Assembly: GCF_030406325.1 (NCBI RefSeq)
Contig: NZ_JAUEQY010000006.1
Coordinates: 310,001-374,000, forward strand
Direction: 5' to 3'
Source: Actinomadura sp. DC4
GTDB lineage: Bacteria > Actinomycetota > Actinomycetes > Streptosporangiales > Streptosporangiaceae
DNA length: 64,000 nt
Shown: in pieces, positions 27,509 through 36,585 of the stretch
How the letters are laid out: every line of letters begins with the position of its first letter
How positions within the stretch are numbered: the stretch's first letter is position 1
Position numbers and translations under genes: made by a program
The notes under the pieces: generated by a model
What the model was told of the DNA's origin: nothing
What the model saw: the letters and a program-made list of their open reading frames with translations, nothing else
The model's database searches: none

Positions 27509-27811
27509 ATGGCGGGAGTGCTGTTTGACAACCCGTTCTACGGGAAGCTCGCCCAAGCGGTAAATGGCGTCAGGAAGGACGCCATTGATCTTGAACGAAT
27601 GCTCAACAGTTCGTTCGACGTGGCCCAACACGCGCAGCCGGGCGTGGGCTATCCGGGCAACGTCGACACCCAGCGCCGGCAGCTCAGATGGGCGCTGATC
27701 AGCATCGTTCAAGCCGCCGAGGACGCGCTCCGCAACACCCCGATGAAGGTCACAGCCGAAGAGGCCGTAACCGGCGGGCGGGGCCCGTACGGCTCGCCGA
27801 GCCTCTGGTGA
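27509..27811 (+). CDS. Small hypothetical protein
   Basis: 100 aa, ATG with AAGGG upstream. The sequence is ordinary and helical: LFDNPFYGKLAQAVNGVRKDAIDLERMLNS, then RQLRWALISIVQAAEDALRNTP, with no signal peptide or membrane segment. Family not recognised. Its last 62 bases overlap the end of the convergent binding-protein gene, so either the gene or the exact 3' end of its neighbour may be mis-set. The first 75 residues look more convincing than the Gly/Pro tail. Confidence 0.5.
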   Translation: MAGVLFDNPFYGKLAQAVNGVRKDAIDLERMLNSSFDVAQHAQPGVGYPGNVDTQRRQLRWALISIVQAAEDALRNTPMKVTAEEAVTGGRGPYGSPSLW

Positions 27812-29480
27812 CCGCCTGAAAACCGACGTCGGTCCATACCGGCGTGGAGAGCCCGAAGGCGCCCCAGTTCACGAGGGTGCGGCGGGTCGGCACGATCTCG
27901 GGACGCTGGTACAGCGTCAGTGAGTGCACCTCCGCCCAGATCATCCGGTCCGCCTCGTTCGCGTACCGGCGTGCCCGCGCCGCGTTCAGCTCGCCGGTGG
28001 CCCGGCCGAGGACGGCGTCGAGCCGTGGTGAGCCGATCCGGGCGACGTTCTGCCGCGGGTCGCCGCCGCGCGGGCGCCCGTAGATCGGCTCCAGGCCGGA
28101 GATCGGGAAGGGCCCGCCGATCCAGGAGAACGGCGCTAGGTCGTACGCGCCCGGGATGAGGTACCGGTCGAAGAACTCGCTGTCCGGAACGGGCCGCTGC
28201 TCCAGCCGTACGCCCACCCGTCCGAGCATGGCCCCCATCAGCTCGCCGCTCTGCCGGCTCGCCGCCGCGCTGAGCGGATAGACGTAGCGCAGCGTCAGCG
28301 GCGCGCCGTTCCGGCGGCGGACGGAGCCGTCGGAACGCCAGCCCGCCTGGTCGAGCAGGCGCCCGGCCCGTACGGGATCGTAGGCGTCCAGTTCGCCCGC
28401 GTTGTCCCGGTAGCCCTGCTGGGTGTTCACGAAAGCGTGGTCGTTCAGGAGGCGTACCGGCCAGCCGAGGCCGGCCAGCGACGAACGCGCGATGGCGCGA
28501 CGGTCGACGGCCATCGCGACGGCCCGGCGGACGTTCACGTCGGCCAGCGCGGGCGCGGCGCCGTTGAAGGTGAGCTGGCTGAAGTTCGGCCCGGCCGCCC
28601 GGCGGACCACGGTGCCGGATACCTGCCGCGCCCGCCGGTACGCGGCGGCGTCGGCCCCCGTGTCGAAGGAGTCGATCTCCCCGCTGGCGAACGCCCCGGG
28701 CATGGCGTCGCGAGCGAGGTACCGGAACACGACGCGGTCGAGCCTGGCAGGCCGCCCCCACCAGCGCGGATCCCTGACGATCGCGACCGTACGCGCGGTC
28801 CGGTCGATCCGCTCGGGCCGGAACGGGCCTGCCGTGATCGGGATGCGGCCCACCCAGGCGTGACTCCACGCGGCCGGGCCGCCGATCCCCTTCGCCGGGT
28901 ACAGCGGGCTGAACAGGCCGCGCCATTCGCCGAACGGCCGGGCGAAGGTCACGACGACCTGCCGGTCGCTGGTGCCTCGCCGTACGCTCTCGATGCGCTC
29001 GTACCCGGCCGACGTGGTGATCGGGTACGCGGGGTCGCGGCCACGGCAGGCGCGCCAGAGGGCCTGGAAGTCGCGGAAACCGAGCGGCGTGCCGTCGGAC
29101 CAGCGGGCCTTCGGGTGGAGGTCGTACGTGATGACCTGCCGGGAACCGGCCCGGGTGACCGCGGCGCGGGTGAGGTAGGCGGGGTCGCGAGTGACTCTGC
29201 CGTTCTGGTCGCTGCGGAACAGCCACGGCATCATCGCGCCGAGGATCCGGGCGGTGTCCAGGTCGGCGCCGCCCAGGTACCAGTAGTTCCACTGCGTACG
29301 GAACTCCGTGGTCGCGAGCCTCAGCGTGCCGCCGTCTCGCACCCGCTCGTACGGTATGGGCGCGATGTCGTACGCGGCGATGGTCTGTGCCGTCGCGTCG
29401 CGATGTGGTGTCTCGTTTTTCGGCCCGGCGCATCCGCTCAGGAGCGACAGCACCGCCAGCAGGGCGACGTAGAGCCTCAT
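27750..29480 (-). CDS. Oligopeptide-type ABC transporter substrate-binding lipoprotein
   Basis: 576 aa from the ATG at 29480, chosen because it gives a clean lipoprotein signal (MRLYVALLAVLSLLSGCAG, lipid Cys17). SBP_bac_5 family: GTLRLATTEFRTQWNYWYLGG, TYDLHPKARWSDGTPL with FRDFQALWR, and VRRAVAMAVDRRAI are the usual landmarks. It would capture peptides or similar cargo for the permeases and double ATPase encoded upstream on the same strand. The frame stays open upstream to two further ATGs (29648, 29753) that repeat the same start context. The 3' end overlaps a convergent small gene by 62 bases. Confidence 0.88.
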   Translation of the reverse strand: MRLYVALLAVLSLLSGCAGPKNETPHRDATAQTIAAYDIAPIPYERVRDGGTLRLATTEFRTQWNYWYLGGADLDTARILGAMMPWLFRSDQNGRVTRDPAYLTRAAVTRAGSRQVITYDLHPKARWSDGTPLGFRDFQALWRACRGRDPAYPITTSAGYERIESVRRGTSDRQVVVTFARPFGEWRGLFSPLYPAKGIGGPAAWSHAWVGRIPITAGPFRPERIDRTARTVAIVRDPRWWGRPARLDRVVFRYLARDAMPGAFASGEIDSFDTGADAAAYRRARQVSGTVVRRAAGPNFSQLTFNGAAPALADVNVRRAVAMAVDRRAIARSSLAGLGWPVRLLNDHAFVNTQQGYRDNAGELDAYDPVRAGRLLDQAGWRSDGSVRRRNGAPLTLRYVYPLSAAASRQSGELMGAMLGRVGVRLEQRPVPDSEFFDRYLIPGAYDLAPFSWIGGPFPISGLEPIYGRPRGGDPRQNVARIGSPRLDAVLGRATGELNAARARRYANEADRMIWAEVHSLTLYQRPEIVPTRRTLVNWGAFGLSTPVWTDVGFQAVTRGSASRTGPARRLRPLRL

Positions 29481-29867
29481 CAGCGACTCTTTCGGGGGAC
29501 GACGTCCCGATCGGGAGGCGCCTCGTTTGCCCGGTGACCGGCGGACGCCGGGTATCGGGCGCCTCACTGCCAACGACGCCGCGACCGTCCGTCGCCAACG
29601 ACACAGCCACGTCAGAACCGCCCGCAGCAACGTCACGTACGCCCTCATCAGGGATCCGTCGCGGGGACGGTCCGCTCTGGGCACGAGGGACGCGGTTCGC
29701 CCGCGCAGCCGACTGACGCCGGGTATCGCGAGTAATGCGGCGAACAACCTCATCAGGGACTCCTTGGGAGGGAAGCGGCGGTCTCAGGGGCTCACCGGAG
29801 TTCGGGTCGGCCGTCCGTAACAGGGCGGCGTGGTCGCACCGGCCGGTGACACGGTGTGCGGCCTCAT
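29481..29867 (-). repeat. Repeated SD-TGATGAGG start modules
   Basis: Four versions of a unit of about 20 bp, (A/G)AGGAGnCCCTGATGAGG, occur on the minus strand with ATGs at 29867, 29753, 29648 and 29480. Spacings are 114, 105 and 168 bases, all multiples of three. The sequence following each ATG is related (MRLFAALLA, MRAYVTLLRA, MRLYVALLAV), and GATACCCGGCGTC also recurs. The first ATG overlaps the stop of the ATPase gene (TGATG). This looks like repeated duplication of the binding-protein gene start. Confidence 0.7.
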
Positions 29868-32122
29868 CAGGGGCTCCTCAGGGTGAAGTGGCAGGCGACG
29901 GCCTGGTCGGGGCCGACGGGGTGGAGTTCGGGTTGCTCGTCCGTGCAGCGGTGGCGGTCCCGGGCGGGGCGGGTGGCGAACACCGGGCAGCGAGTGCGGA
30001 ACTGACAGCCGGGCCGGTCCTGGGCGTCCAGGACCTCCCGGGGTGGGGACGGGAGCGGTGTGGCGGGACGGGGTCCGATCGATACCGCCGTGCGGCGCCG
30101 CGGCGCCGCCGCCTGTCGGCAGCCCGGCGGGGTTCGTTCGTGGTGGTCGAGCAGGGGGACGGCGGCGAGCAGCGTCTCGGTGTAGGGGTGGGCGGGTGTC
30201 TCGTAGACGGCGTCGGCGTCACCGATCTCCACGATCCGGCCGAGGCGCATGACGGCGACGCGGTCGGCGAGTCGCCGTACCGCCGCGAGGTCGTGCGCGG
30301 CGAGCAGGTACGACAGGCCCAGGCGTGTCTTCAGCTCCTGGAGCAGGGCGATGATGCCCGCCTGGACCGAGACGTCGAGTGCGGAGAAGGGTTCGTCCAT
30401 CAGGAGGAGCCTGGGTTCGAGCGCCAGCGCGCGGGCGATGCCGACTCGCTGGCGCTGGCCGCCGGACAGCTCGCCCGGGCGGCGGTTCGTGTGTGCGGGT
30501 TCCAGGCCGGTGAGGCGCAGCAGCTCCTGCACGCGGGCGGCGATGCCGGGCCGGCGGTGGGCACGCAGGGGTTCGGCGATGAGGGCGCCGGCCGTCATAC
30601 GCGGGTCGAGCGCGGCGAGCGGGTCCTGGAAGACGAACTGCAGGTCGCGACGGAGCCTGCGGCGTTCGGCTCCGGACAGCGTCGCGGTGTCCCGGCCGAA
30701 CACGGTGATCCGCCCGCCCTGGACACTTCCGAGCCGGAGGATCTCCATCAGCAGAGTGGTCTTGCCACATCCGGACTCACCGACGAGCCCCAACGTCTCG
30801 CCCGCGCGGATGTCGAGGCCGGCCCCGTCGACGGCCTTCACCACACCGCGCCGACGCGGGACCGGCCTTCCCCCGCGCAGCGGGTAGTGCTTGACGAGCC
30901 CGCCCACCTCCAGCACCACCGCCCGGCCCGAACGCGCATCGGGCGGGAGGTCACCCGCCACCTCCGGCAACCCGATCCCGGCAACGTGCCCCTCAGCCGC
31001 CCGTGTGGAAGGACACGCGACGCAGCGACCTGGGACGCCGGAACGCTCGTCGGCACGACGCCCACCGGCGATGGGCGGGCGATCGGGCGCTGGGAGGGGG
31101 CTGACCGGAGCGTCGCCGGTCCCGGCCGGCCGCGTGCAAGGGGAGGTGGCACGGCGTTCAGGGTCTCTGGGGGACTCGCCGCCGTGGGACCTTCCGGCGA
31201 CGGTCGGGCGTCCGGATGAAAGCAGAGGGCCGGCCGAGGAATCGGTCCGCCCCGCCCCGAGCGCCGGAGGACGCGTGGCATCGAGACTCGGGCCGCCTGC
31301 GGATTCGCCGGGTTGGCGCGCTTCGGCCGCCGGCGGACGGTCGGGTGGGCGGGGGCGCGTCAGAGTTGGGGCGGCGGTGAGCAGGGCTCGGGTGTACGGC
31401 TCGTTCGGGTGGGTGAAGACCTCCTCGGTGCGGCCGGTCTCCACGAGACGGCCTTCGCGCATCACCAGCACGCGGTCGGCGTAGTTGACGGCCATGCCCA
31501 GGTCGTGGGTGATCAGCAGGAGGGCCGCGCCTGTGCGGCTTCGGTAGGACCTCAGGGACTCAAGAACATTCGCCTGGGTCGGGGGGTCCAGGCCGGCGGT
31601 GGGCTCGTCGGCGAGGATGACCGCCGGGGTTCCGGCGATGGCCATGGCGATCATCGCTCTTCGCAGGAGGCCGCCAGAGAGCTCGTGGGGGAAGGCGCGG
31701 GCGACGCGAGGGGCGTCCGGGATCTCGGTGGCGCGTAGCACGCCGATCGCGCGTCCGGTGGCCTCGCGGCGCGACATCTTGGCTCGCAGGCGGATCGCCT
31801 CGGCGATCTGGGGGCCGATTCGGTAGACCGGGGTGAACTCCTGGTCCTGGCAGATCAGGGCGAGGTCTCCGCCGCGGATCTTCGCGAGTGCCCGGTCGCC
31901 AAGGCCGAGGAGCTCGCGGCCCCGGAGCCTCACCGATCCCTCGACCCGCACACCCCCGGGCAGCAGGCCGACCATGGCCAGGGCCGTGGCCGACTTTCCG
32001 GCGCCGGACTCGCCCACGACCGCGAGCGCCTCCCCCGGCTCCAAGGCCAGGTCCAGACCCCGGACGGCTCGCACTCCGCCCGGGAAGGTCACGTGCAGGC
32101 CCGATACCTCCAGAACGTTCAT
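29867..32122 (-). CDS. Fused double ATPase of peptide ABC transporter (DppD-DppF type)
   Basis: 751 aa with two complete ABC domains. Domain 1 (about 1-250) has Walker A GESGAGKSA, signature region LSGGLLRRAMIAMAI (Q replaced by L) and Walker B VILADEPTAGLD. Domain 2 (about 400-690) has Walker A GESGCGKTT, signature LSGGQRQRVGIARAL and Walker B LLLMDEPFSALD. The C-terminal oligo_HPY motif with Cys (GCQFRTRCPVF) follows. The domains are joined by a Pro/Arg/Gly-rich linker of about 145 residues (DNA about 30,924-31,358), far longer than in ordinary fusions. It overlaps the permease gene by ATGA and powers the adjacent permeases. Confidence 0.88.
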   Translation of the reverse strand: MNVLEVSGLHVTFPGGVRAVRGLDLALEPGEALAVVGESGAGKSATALAMVGLLPGGVRVEGSVRLRGRELLGLGDRALAKIRGGDLALICQDQEFTPVYRIGPQIAEAIRLRAKMSRREATGRAIGVLRATEIPDAPRVARAFPHELSGGLLRRAMIAMAIAGTPAVILADEPTAGLDPPTQANVLESLRSYRSRTGAALLLITHDLGMAVNYADRVLVMREGRLVETGRTEEVFTHPNEPYTRALLTAAPTLTRPRPPDRPPAAEARQPGESAGGPSLDATRPPALGAGRTDSSAGPLLSSGRPTVAGRSHGGESPRDPERRATSPCTRPAGTGDAPVSPLPAPDRPPIAGGRRADERSGVPGRCVACPSTRAAEGHVAGIGLPEVAGDLPPDARSGRAVVLEVGGLVKHYPLRGGRPVPRRRGVVKAVDGAGLDIRAGETLGLVGESGCGKTTLLMEILRLGSVQGGRITVFGRDTATLSGAERRRLRRDLQFVFQDPLAALDPRMTAGALIAEPLRAHRRPGIAARVQELLRLTGLEPAHTNRRPGELSGGQRQRVGIARALALEPRLLLMDEPFSALDVSVQAGIIALLQELKTRLGLSYLLAAHDLAAVRRLADRVAVMRLGRIVEIGDADAVYETPAHPYTETLLAAVPLLDHHERTPPGCRQAAAPRRRTAVSIGPRPATPLPSPPREVLDAQDRPGCQFRTRCPVFATRPARDRHRCTDEQPELHPVGPDQAVACHFTLRSP

Positions 32123-32904
32123 GCGGCCGGACCCAGCACGTCGCGCAGGCCCTCGCCCAGCAGGTTGGCGGCGACGACGACCGCGGCCAGGGCTGCCACG
32201 GGTGGCGCGAACAACCACGGGAACGTCGTCGCGGAGGACGCGCCGTCCGCGATGACCGTGCCCAGGGACACGTCCGGGGGGCGGACGCCCAGGCCGAGAT
32301 ACGACAGGCTGGTCTCGCCGATCACTGCCGTGCTCACGTTGAGCGTCGCGTCGACGGCCAGCAGCGAGGCCAGGTGCGGGACGATGTGCCGGACCACGAT
32401 CGCCGGCGGCCGTACTCCCAGGTGGCGCGCCGCCACGACGAACTCCCGCTCCCGCAAGGACGCCGTCATCGCCCGGACGACCCGCGCGGTGACCATCCAC
32501 AGGAACGCCGCGAGCACCAGGACCCCGCGCAGGGCGGGCGACACGGTCGCCACGGCGAGGAGCGGCGGGAGGACCAGCAGGACGTCCGCCAGGAACATCA
32601 GTGAACGGTCGGTCCGGCCGCCGAGGTAGCCCGCGACCGTGCCGGTGACCGCCGCCAGGCCGGTGGCGCACACCGCGACCACCAGACCGCTCACGAGCGA
32701 GAATCGCAGACCGCGCAGCGTCAGCGCGTACACGTCGCGCCCGGTCGGCGTTGTGCCGAGCCAGTGACCCGCGGACGGTGGCTGCCGGAAGGCGCTCAGG
32801 TCGACCCCCGCCCAGCTCCACCGTGCGCACAACGGCCCGGCGTACGCCAGGACCAGCAGCGACACGAGACCTCCGGTCCCCACGGCGAGACGGGCCCGGG
32901 TCAC
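32119..32904 (-). CDS. Peptide ABC transporter permease (DppC type)
   Basis: 261 aa, GTG start overlapping the stop of the upstream permease (GTGA). BPD_transp_1 permease with an N-terminal helix, the OppC-like HWLGTTPTGRDVYALTLRGLRFSL, several membrane segments and an EAA-type loop near AARHLGVRPPAIVVRHIVPH. A conserved SLSYLGLGVRPPDVSLGT follows. It forms the heterodimeric channel with the DppB-type protein. Its stop overlaps the ATPase start (ATGA). Confidence 0.88.
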   Translation of the reverse strand: MTRARLAVGTGGLVSLLVLAYAGPLCARWSWAGVDLSAFRQPPSAGHWLGTTPTGRDVYALTLRGLRFSLVSGLVVAVCATGLAAVTGTVAGYLGGRTDRSLMFLADVLLVLPPLLAVATVSPALRGVLVLAAFLWMVTARVVRAMTASLREREFVVAARHLGVRPPAIVVRHIVPHLASLLAVDATLNVSTAVIGETSLSYLGLGVRPPDVSLGTVIADGASSATTFPWLFAPPVAALAAVVVAANLLGEGLRDVLGPAA

Positions 32905-33839
32905 GACCGCACCCGCGGGTCGAGCACGACGCGGCACAGGTCGGCCAGCAGGCCGGCCAGGGCGATCGCGATCGCGGCGGCGCAGCCGCAGGCCGCCACG
33001 GCGTTCACGTCGTCGGCCTGGATCGAGTCGATCAGCCACTCCCCCAGCCCGTGCCAGGCGAAGGCCTTCTCCGTGATGGCCGCGCCCGCCAGCAGGCCCG
33101 CCAGGGAGTACGCCGCGAACATGGGCATCGGCAGGACGGCGACCCGCAGGCCGTGCCGCAGTAACGCCTGCCGTCGCCGCAGGCCCTTGGCCATCGCCGT
33201 GCGCACGTAGCCCGCGTTCAGCACGTCGAGCATCACGCCGCGCTGGTAGCGGGCGCAGACCGCCGCCTGCCCGAGCGCCAGCGTCGCGGTCGGCAGCACC
33301 AGATGCCGCAGCCGCCCGCCGAGGCCGGGCGGTGCGCCCGGGGTGTATTCGCCCGTCCAGTCGAAGACCCGCATGCCCGCGCGGGCGTTCGCCCACTGGG
33401 CGGCGGCCTGGAGCAGGACGGCGAGGGCGAAGACCGGCATCGACACCAGGGCCAGCGTCGCGGCGGTGAGCAGGCGGTCGCCCGGACCGTGCCGTGCGAC
33501 CGCCGCCGCCGACCCCAGCAGCACTCCCCCGGCGGTGCCGAGCGCGAAACCGCACGCCACCAGCCGCAGGCTCACCCCGGCCCGCCGCCACAGCTCGTCA
33601 CCGGCCGGAGCGCCCGAGAGCGTCTCGCCGAAGTCGCCCCGCGCCACGCCCGAGACCCAGCGCGCGTAACGCCGCGGGACGGAGCCCGCGAGCCCCAGCT
33701 CACGCAGCCGGGCGTCGACGGCGGCCCGGGGCGGGCGCGGGCTCCGATCCGACAACGCCGCGCGCGGGTCGAGCGCCACGGCGGCCAGCAGGTAGGCGAG
33801 ACTCGCCCCCGCCACCACGAGCAGCAACCGCAGAACCAT
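32901..33839 (-). CDS. Peptide ABC transporter permease (DppB type)
   Basis: 312 aa. The ATG at 33839 has GGAGGT seven bases upstream, which decides it over an ATG six codons earlier. DppB pattern: N-terminal helix, the RELGL and YARWVSGVARGDFGETLSG extracellular stretch, helices from about residue 95, and the EAA-like loop YVRTAMAKGLRRRQALLRHGLR. The late AITEKAFAWHGLGEWL matches TVFSWPGLG-type ends. First gene of the four-gene transporter operon. Confidence 0.87.
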   Translation of the reverse strand: MVLRLLLVVAGASLAYLLAAVALDPRAALSDRSPRPPRAAVDARLRELGLAGSVPRRYARWVSGVARGDFGETLSGAPAGDELWRRAGVSLRLVACGFALGTAGGVLLGSAAAVARHGPGDRLLTAATLALVSMPVFALAVLLQAAAQWANARAGMRVFDWTGEYTPGAPPGLGGRLRHLVLPTATLALGQAAVCARYQRGVMLDVLNAGYVRTAMAKGLRRRQALLRHGLRVAVLPMPMFAAYSLAGLLAGAAITEKAFAWHGLGEWLIDSIQADDVNAVAACGCAAAIAIALAGLLADLCRVVLDPRVRS

Positions 33840-34019
33840 GCGATCAACCTCCAGCAACCGACTGCGGAAAGTTATCGCAAAGTCACGTCAGGTAACCAGA
33901 TCCGGAAGCACTCTGTGGAAAACCTGACGCCTGGTCTCCGTGGCGAGCGGTGTCGCTGAGGAGCGGTGACGGTGTACGCGTCGGGGCCGGTGACCGGGAT
34001 GCGGCGCGCGTTCGCGGCG

Positions 34020-34299
34020 GATATAGCGGAGGCGGCATGGGGTTCGAGCCGAGGCGTTTGAGGATGTTTCAGACCGCGGAGTGGCCGATGTGGTGGCGCT
34101 CGGCGTGGGTGGCGTTCGGGCTGTGGCGGGGTCGGCTGGAGCGGTCACGCAGCCCGTCGATGCCGTCGTCTTGAGAGCGGCTGATCCCGTCGTAGCGGCA
34201 GGTCAGCCCAACGTTGCCGGTGACTTCCCCAGCGTGGTGAAGGACCGCCAGGCGTCGCCGTGCCTGGCGGTCGAGCCGCTGTGCAGATGACGGCGGCAT
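34020..34299 (-). pseudogene. IS481-family transposase remnant
   Basis: Reading leftward from the ATG at 34299: RLAVLHHAGEVTGNVGLTCRYDGISR, then DGIDGLRDRSSRPRHSPNATHAE, then SAV-stop-NILKRLGSNPMPPP. These are the helix-turn-helix start and the following conserved blocks of IS481/IS3-like integrases. The segment between YGISR and DGI is shortened, an in-frame stop interrupts it, and the DDE catalytic region is missing. No terminal inverted repeats could be identified. It lies between the peptide transporter and the acyl-CoA dehydrogenase genes, a sign of past insertion. Confidence 0.75.
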
Positions 34300-34357
34300 G
34301 GCAGATCTCCGTAGTGATCGGAGACCCGAGTGCCAACAACGTCCGCCGGTTTCATCC

Positions 34358-35386
34358 CTAATCCAAGAGGAACGCCGCGACCTCCGCGCGCTGGCTACGA
34401 GAGGGCCCGTCGAACGCCGCCAGCCACTGCGCGCGCTTGTAGTAGCGGTGCAGCACGTGCTCCCAGGTGAACCCGATCCCGCCGTGTCCCTGGATGGCGT
34501 TCTCGCAGGCGAAGACGGCCGCGTCGCCCGCGAAGGACTTGGCGGCCAGGCACGCCTGGCGCACCATCTCATCGTCCGACGACACGCACCACGCCGCCCA
34601 GTACGCCAGCGACCGCGCCTCCTGCAGCCGTACGTAGACGTTCGACGCCTTGTGCGAGACCGCCTGGTACACGCCGATCGGCTTGCCGAACTGCTCCCGC
34701 TCCTTCGCGTACGCGACGAGCAGGTCCAGCGCCCGCTGGGCGACGCCGACGCCCTCCAGCGCCAGTGCCGCGTACGCGCGGTCACGGATGCGGCCCAGAA
34801 GCGCTCGCGCCTCCTCGCCGGAGACCAGGAGCCGCGCCGGCGCGTCCGGGAAACGAACGTCCGCGACCCGCCGCGTGCCGTCCAGCGTCGAGCGGGGTGT
34901 CACGACCGCGTCCGCCGCCTCGACCGCGTACAGCCCGGAGTCCGCGACGACCACGAACAGGTCGGCCGACGCCCCCTCGGGCACGAGGACCTTGTCCCCG
35001 CGCAGCCGCCCATCGGAGAACGACGTGGCCACCGGGTCCAGGATGCCCTGCGGCCGTCCGGCCTCGGCCCACGCGAGCGTCGCCTTCAGCGAACCCGAGG
35101 CGACGCGCTTGGCCGCCTCTTCGTCCAGCGCCGGGGCCGCGAGGGCGAGCGTGGAGAAGAACGGCGCCGGCAGCGGCCGGTAGCCGGTCTCCTCGAACAG
35201 CACGGCCTGGTCGAGGAAGGTCAGCTCGGCGTCGAGCCAGCCCATCTCGGCGAGCTTGGGCCACACCGAGGGGTCGCCGCCGGCGTCGGCGTACGACGCC
35301 AGGGCCGCGTCGTCATAGCGCGAGGCGAGGAACGAACGCGCGAAACCGCGCAGTTCGGACTGTTCTTCGGAGAACGCGAAGTCCAT
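34358..35386 (-). CDS. Acyl-CoA dehydrogenase, small partner type
   Basis: 342 aa. FAD-dependent acyl-CoA dehydrogenase fold: MDFAFSEEQSELRGFARSFL at the N-terminus, beta-domain near 110-210, and C-terminal RIRDRAYAALALEGVGVAQRALDLLVAYAKEREQFGKPIG followed by QGHGGIGFTWEHVLHRYYKRAQ. The TIEAGTSEI ending of the neighbour is missing. It starts four bases after the stop of a longer homologue. Such adjacent unequal pairs form alpha2beta2 heterotetramers in actinobacterial sterol and acyl-side-chain degradation (for example ChsE1-ChsE2), so a joint enzyme is likely; the substrate is unknown. Confidence 0.86.
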   Translation of the reverse strand: MDFAFSEEQSELRGFARSFLASRYDDAALASYADAGGDPSVWPKLAEMGWLDAELTFLDQAVLFEETGYRPLPAPFFSTLALAAPALDEEAAKRVASGSLKATLAWAEAGRPQGILDPVATSFSDGRLRGDKVLVPEGASADLFVVVADSGLYAVEAADAVVTPRSTLDGTRRVADVRFPDAPARLLVSGEEARALLGRIRDRAYAALALEGVGVAQRALDLLVAYAKEREQFGKPIGVYQAVSHKASNVYVRLQEARSLAYWAAWCVSSDDEMVRQACLAAKSFAGDAAVFACENAIQGHGGIGFTWEHVLHRYYKRAQWLAAFDGPSRSQRAEVAAFLLD

Positions 35387-35390
35387 GGGG

Positions 35391-36560
35391 TCAACGTCCC
35401 TTCGGCAGGCCGAGGACGCGCTCGGCGATGATGTTGCGCAGGATCTCCGACGTCCCCGCCTCGATCGTGTTGCCGCGCGACCGCAGCTGCCAGTACTGCC
35501 AGAAGCCGTTCCACGGCGCCTCGTCGCCGGTGACCTGCGCGTGCAGGCCGAACACCGACTGGGCCAGTGAGGTCAGCCGCTGGTTCGCCTCGCTCCAGGC
35601 GAGCTTCACGCCCGAACCCTCCGGGCCCGGGATGCCCGTCTCCAGCAGCGCGGTCAGCGACCGGTAGTTGGTGAAGCGCAGCGACTGCATCTCGATCCAC
35701 TCGCTCGCGACGGCGTCGCGGATCACCGGGTCGTCGGCGGGGCGGCGCCCGTCGGGCCCGGGCTGCTTGACCAGCGCGATCAGCTGGTTGACCATGCGCT
35801 CCAGCTCGGCGGAGAGCGCGAAACCGAGCGTGCCGCGCTCGTGCAGCAGCGTGGTCATCGCGACCTTCCACCCGTCGCCCGGCTCGCCCAGGATCGAGTC
35901 GCGCGGCACGCGTACGTCGTCGAAGAAGATCTCGTTGAACTCCGGGTCGCCGGTGATCTGGTGCAGCGGCCGTACGGTCACACCCGGGGCGTGCATGTCG
36001 ACGATGAGGTAGGAGAGCCCGGCGTGTTTGGGCACCGACGGGTCCGTGCGGACCACGAGGATGCAGAAGTCGGCCTTGTGCGCGTAAGAGGACCAGACCT
36101 TCTGCCCGTTCACCACCCATTGGTCGCCGTCGAGGACCGCGCTCGTACGGCCCGCGGCCAGGTCGGAGCCCGAGCCGGGCTCGGAGAAGCCCTGGCACCA
36201 GATCTCCGTGCCGTCCAGCAGCGGCTTGAGGTAACGCTGCTTCTGCTCGTCGGTGCCCCACGCGATGATCGTCGGCCCGGCCATGTTGAGGCCGATGACG
36301 CCGGGGTGGCCCGGGGCGTTCACACGCGACATCTCCTCCAGGAAGATCGCCTGGAACGTCGGCGACAGCCCGCGGCCACCGTACGCGGCCGGCCAGGTCA
36401 GCCCGACGTACCCGGCGTCGTACAGCTCACCGCCCCAGCGGCGCAGCGCGTCGAAGTCGCCGCGGCCCCCTTCGAGCGGCCGGCCGGACCAGTGTTCCGA
36501 GAGCCAGGAGCGAAGCTCCGTACGGAACACGGCCTCCTCCGGTGTGTCGTGAAAGTCCAC
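35391..36560 (-). CDS. Acyl-CoA dehydrogenase, catalytic partner type
   Basis: 389 aa from a GTG with GGAGGT upstream. Complete ACAD: N-terminal helices with YVGLTWPAAYGGRGLSPTF, FAD-contact CQGFSEPGSGSDLA, and VNGQKVWSSYAHKADFCILVVRTDP in the beta domain. The C-terminal RSRGNTIEAGTSEILRNIIAERVLGLPKG carries the usual end motif. It is first in a two-gene unit with the smaller homologue, and a TetR gene lies immediately upstream on the same strand (26-base gap), probably in the same transcript. Confidence 0.9.
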   Translation of the reverse strand: MDFHDTPEEAVFRTELRSWLSEHWSGRPLEGGRGDFDALRRWGGELYDAGYVGLTWPAAYGGRGLSPTFQAIFLEEMSRVNAPGHPGVIGLNMAGPTIIAWGTDEQKQRYLKPLLDGTEIWCQGFSEPGSGSDLAAGRTSAVLDGDQWVVNGQKVWSSYAHKADFCILVVRTDPSVPKHAGLSYLIVDMHAPGVTVRPLHQITGDPEFNEIFFDDVRVPRDSILGEPGDGWKVAMTTLLHERGTLGFALSAELERMVNQLIALVKQPGPDGRRPADDPVIRDAVASEWIEMQSLRFTNYRSLTALLETGIPGPEGSGVKLAWSEANQRLTSLAQSVFGLHAQVTGDEAPWNGFWQYWQLRSRGNTIEAGTSEILRNIIAERVLGLPKGR

Positions 36561-36585
36561 ACTGACCTCCCATAAGAGAACCCGA

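Noticed and set aside
34030-34050. GGTTCGA-type word resembling a tRNA T-arm
   Set aside because: Lies in the IS481 remnant without a cloverleaf; other GGTTCGA hits are in coding sequence. No tRNA genes found.
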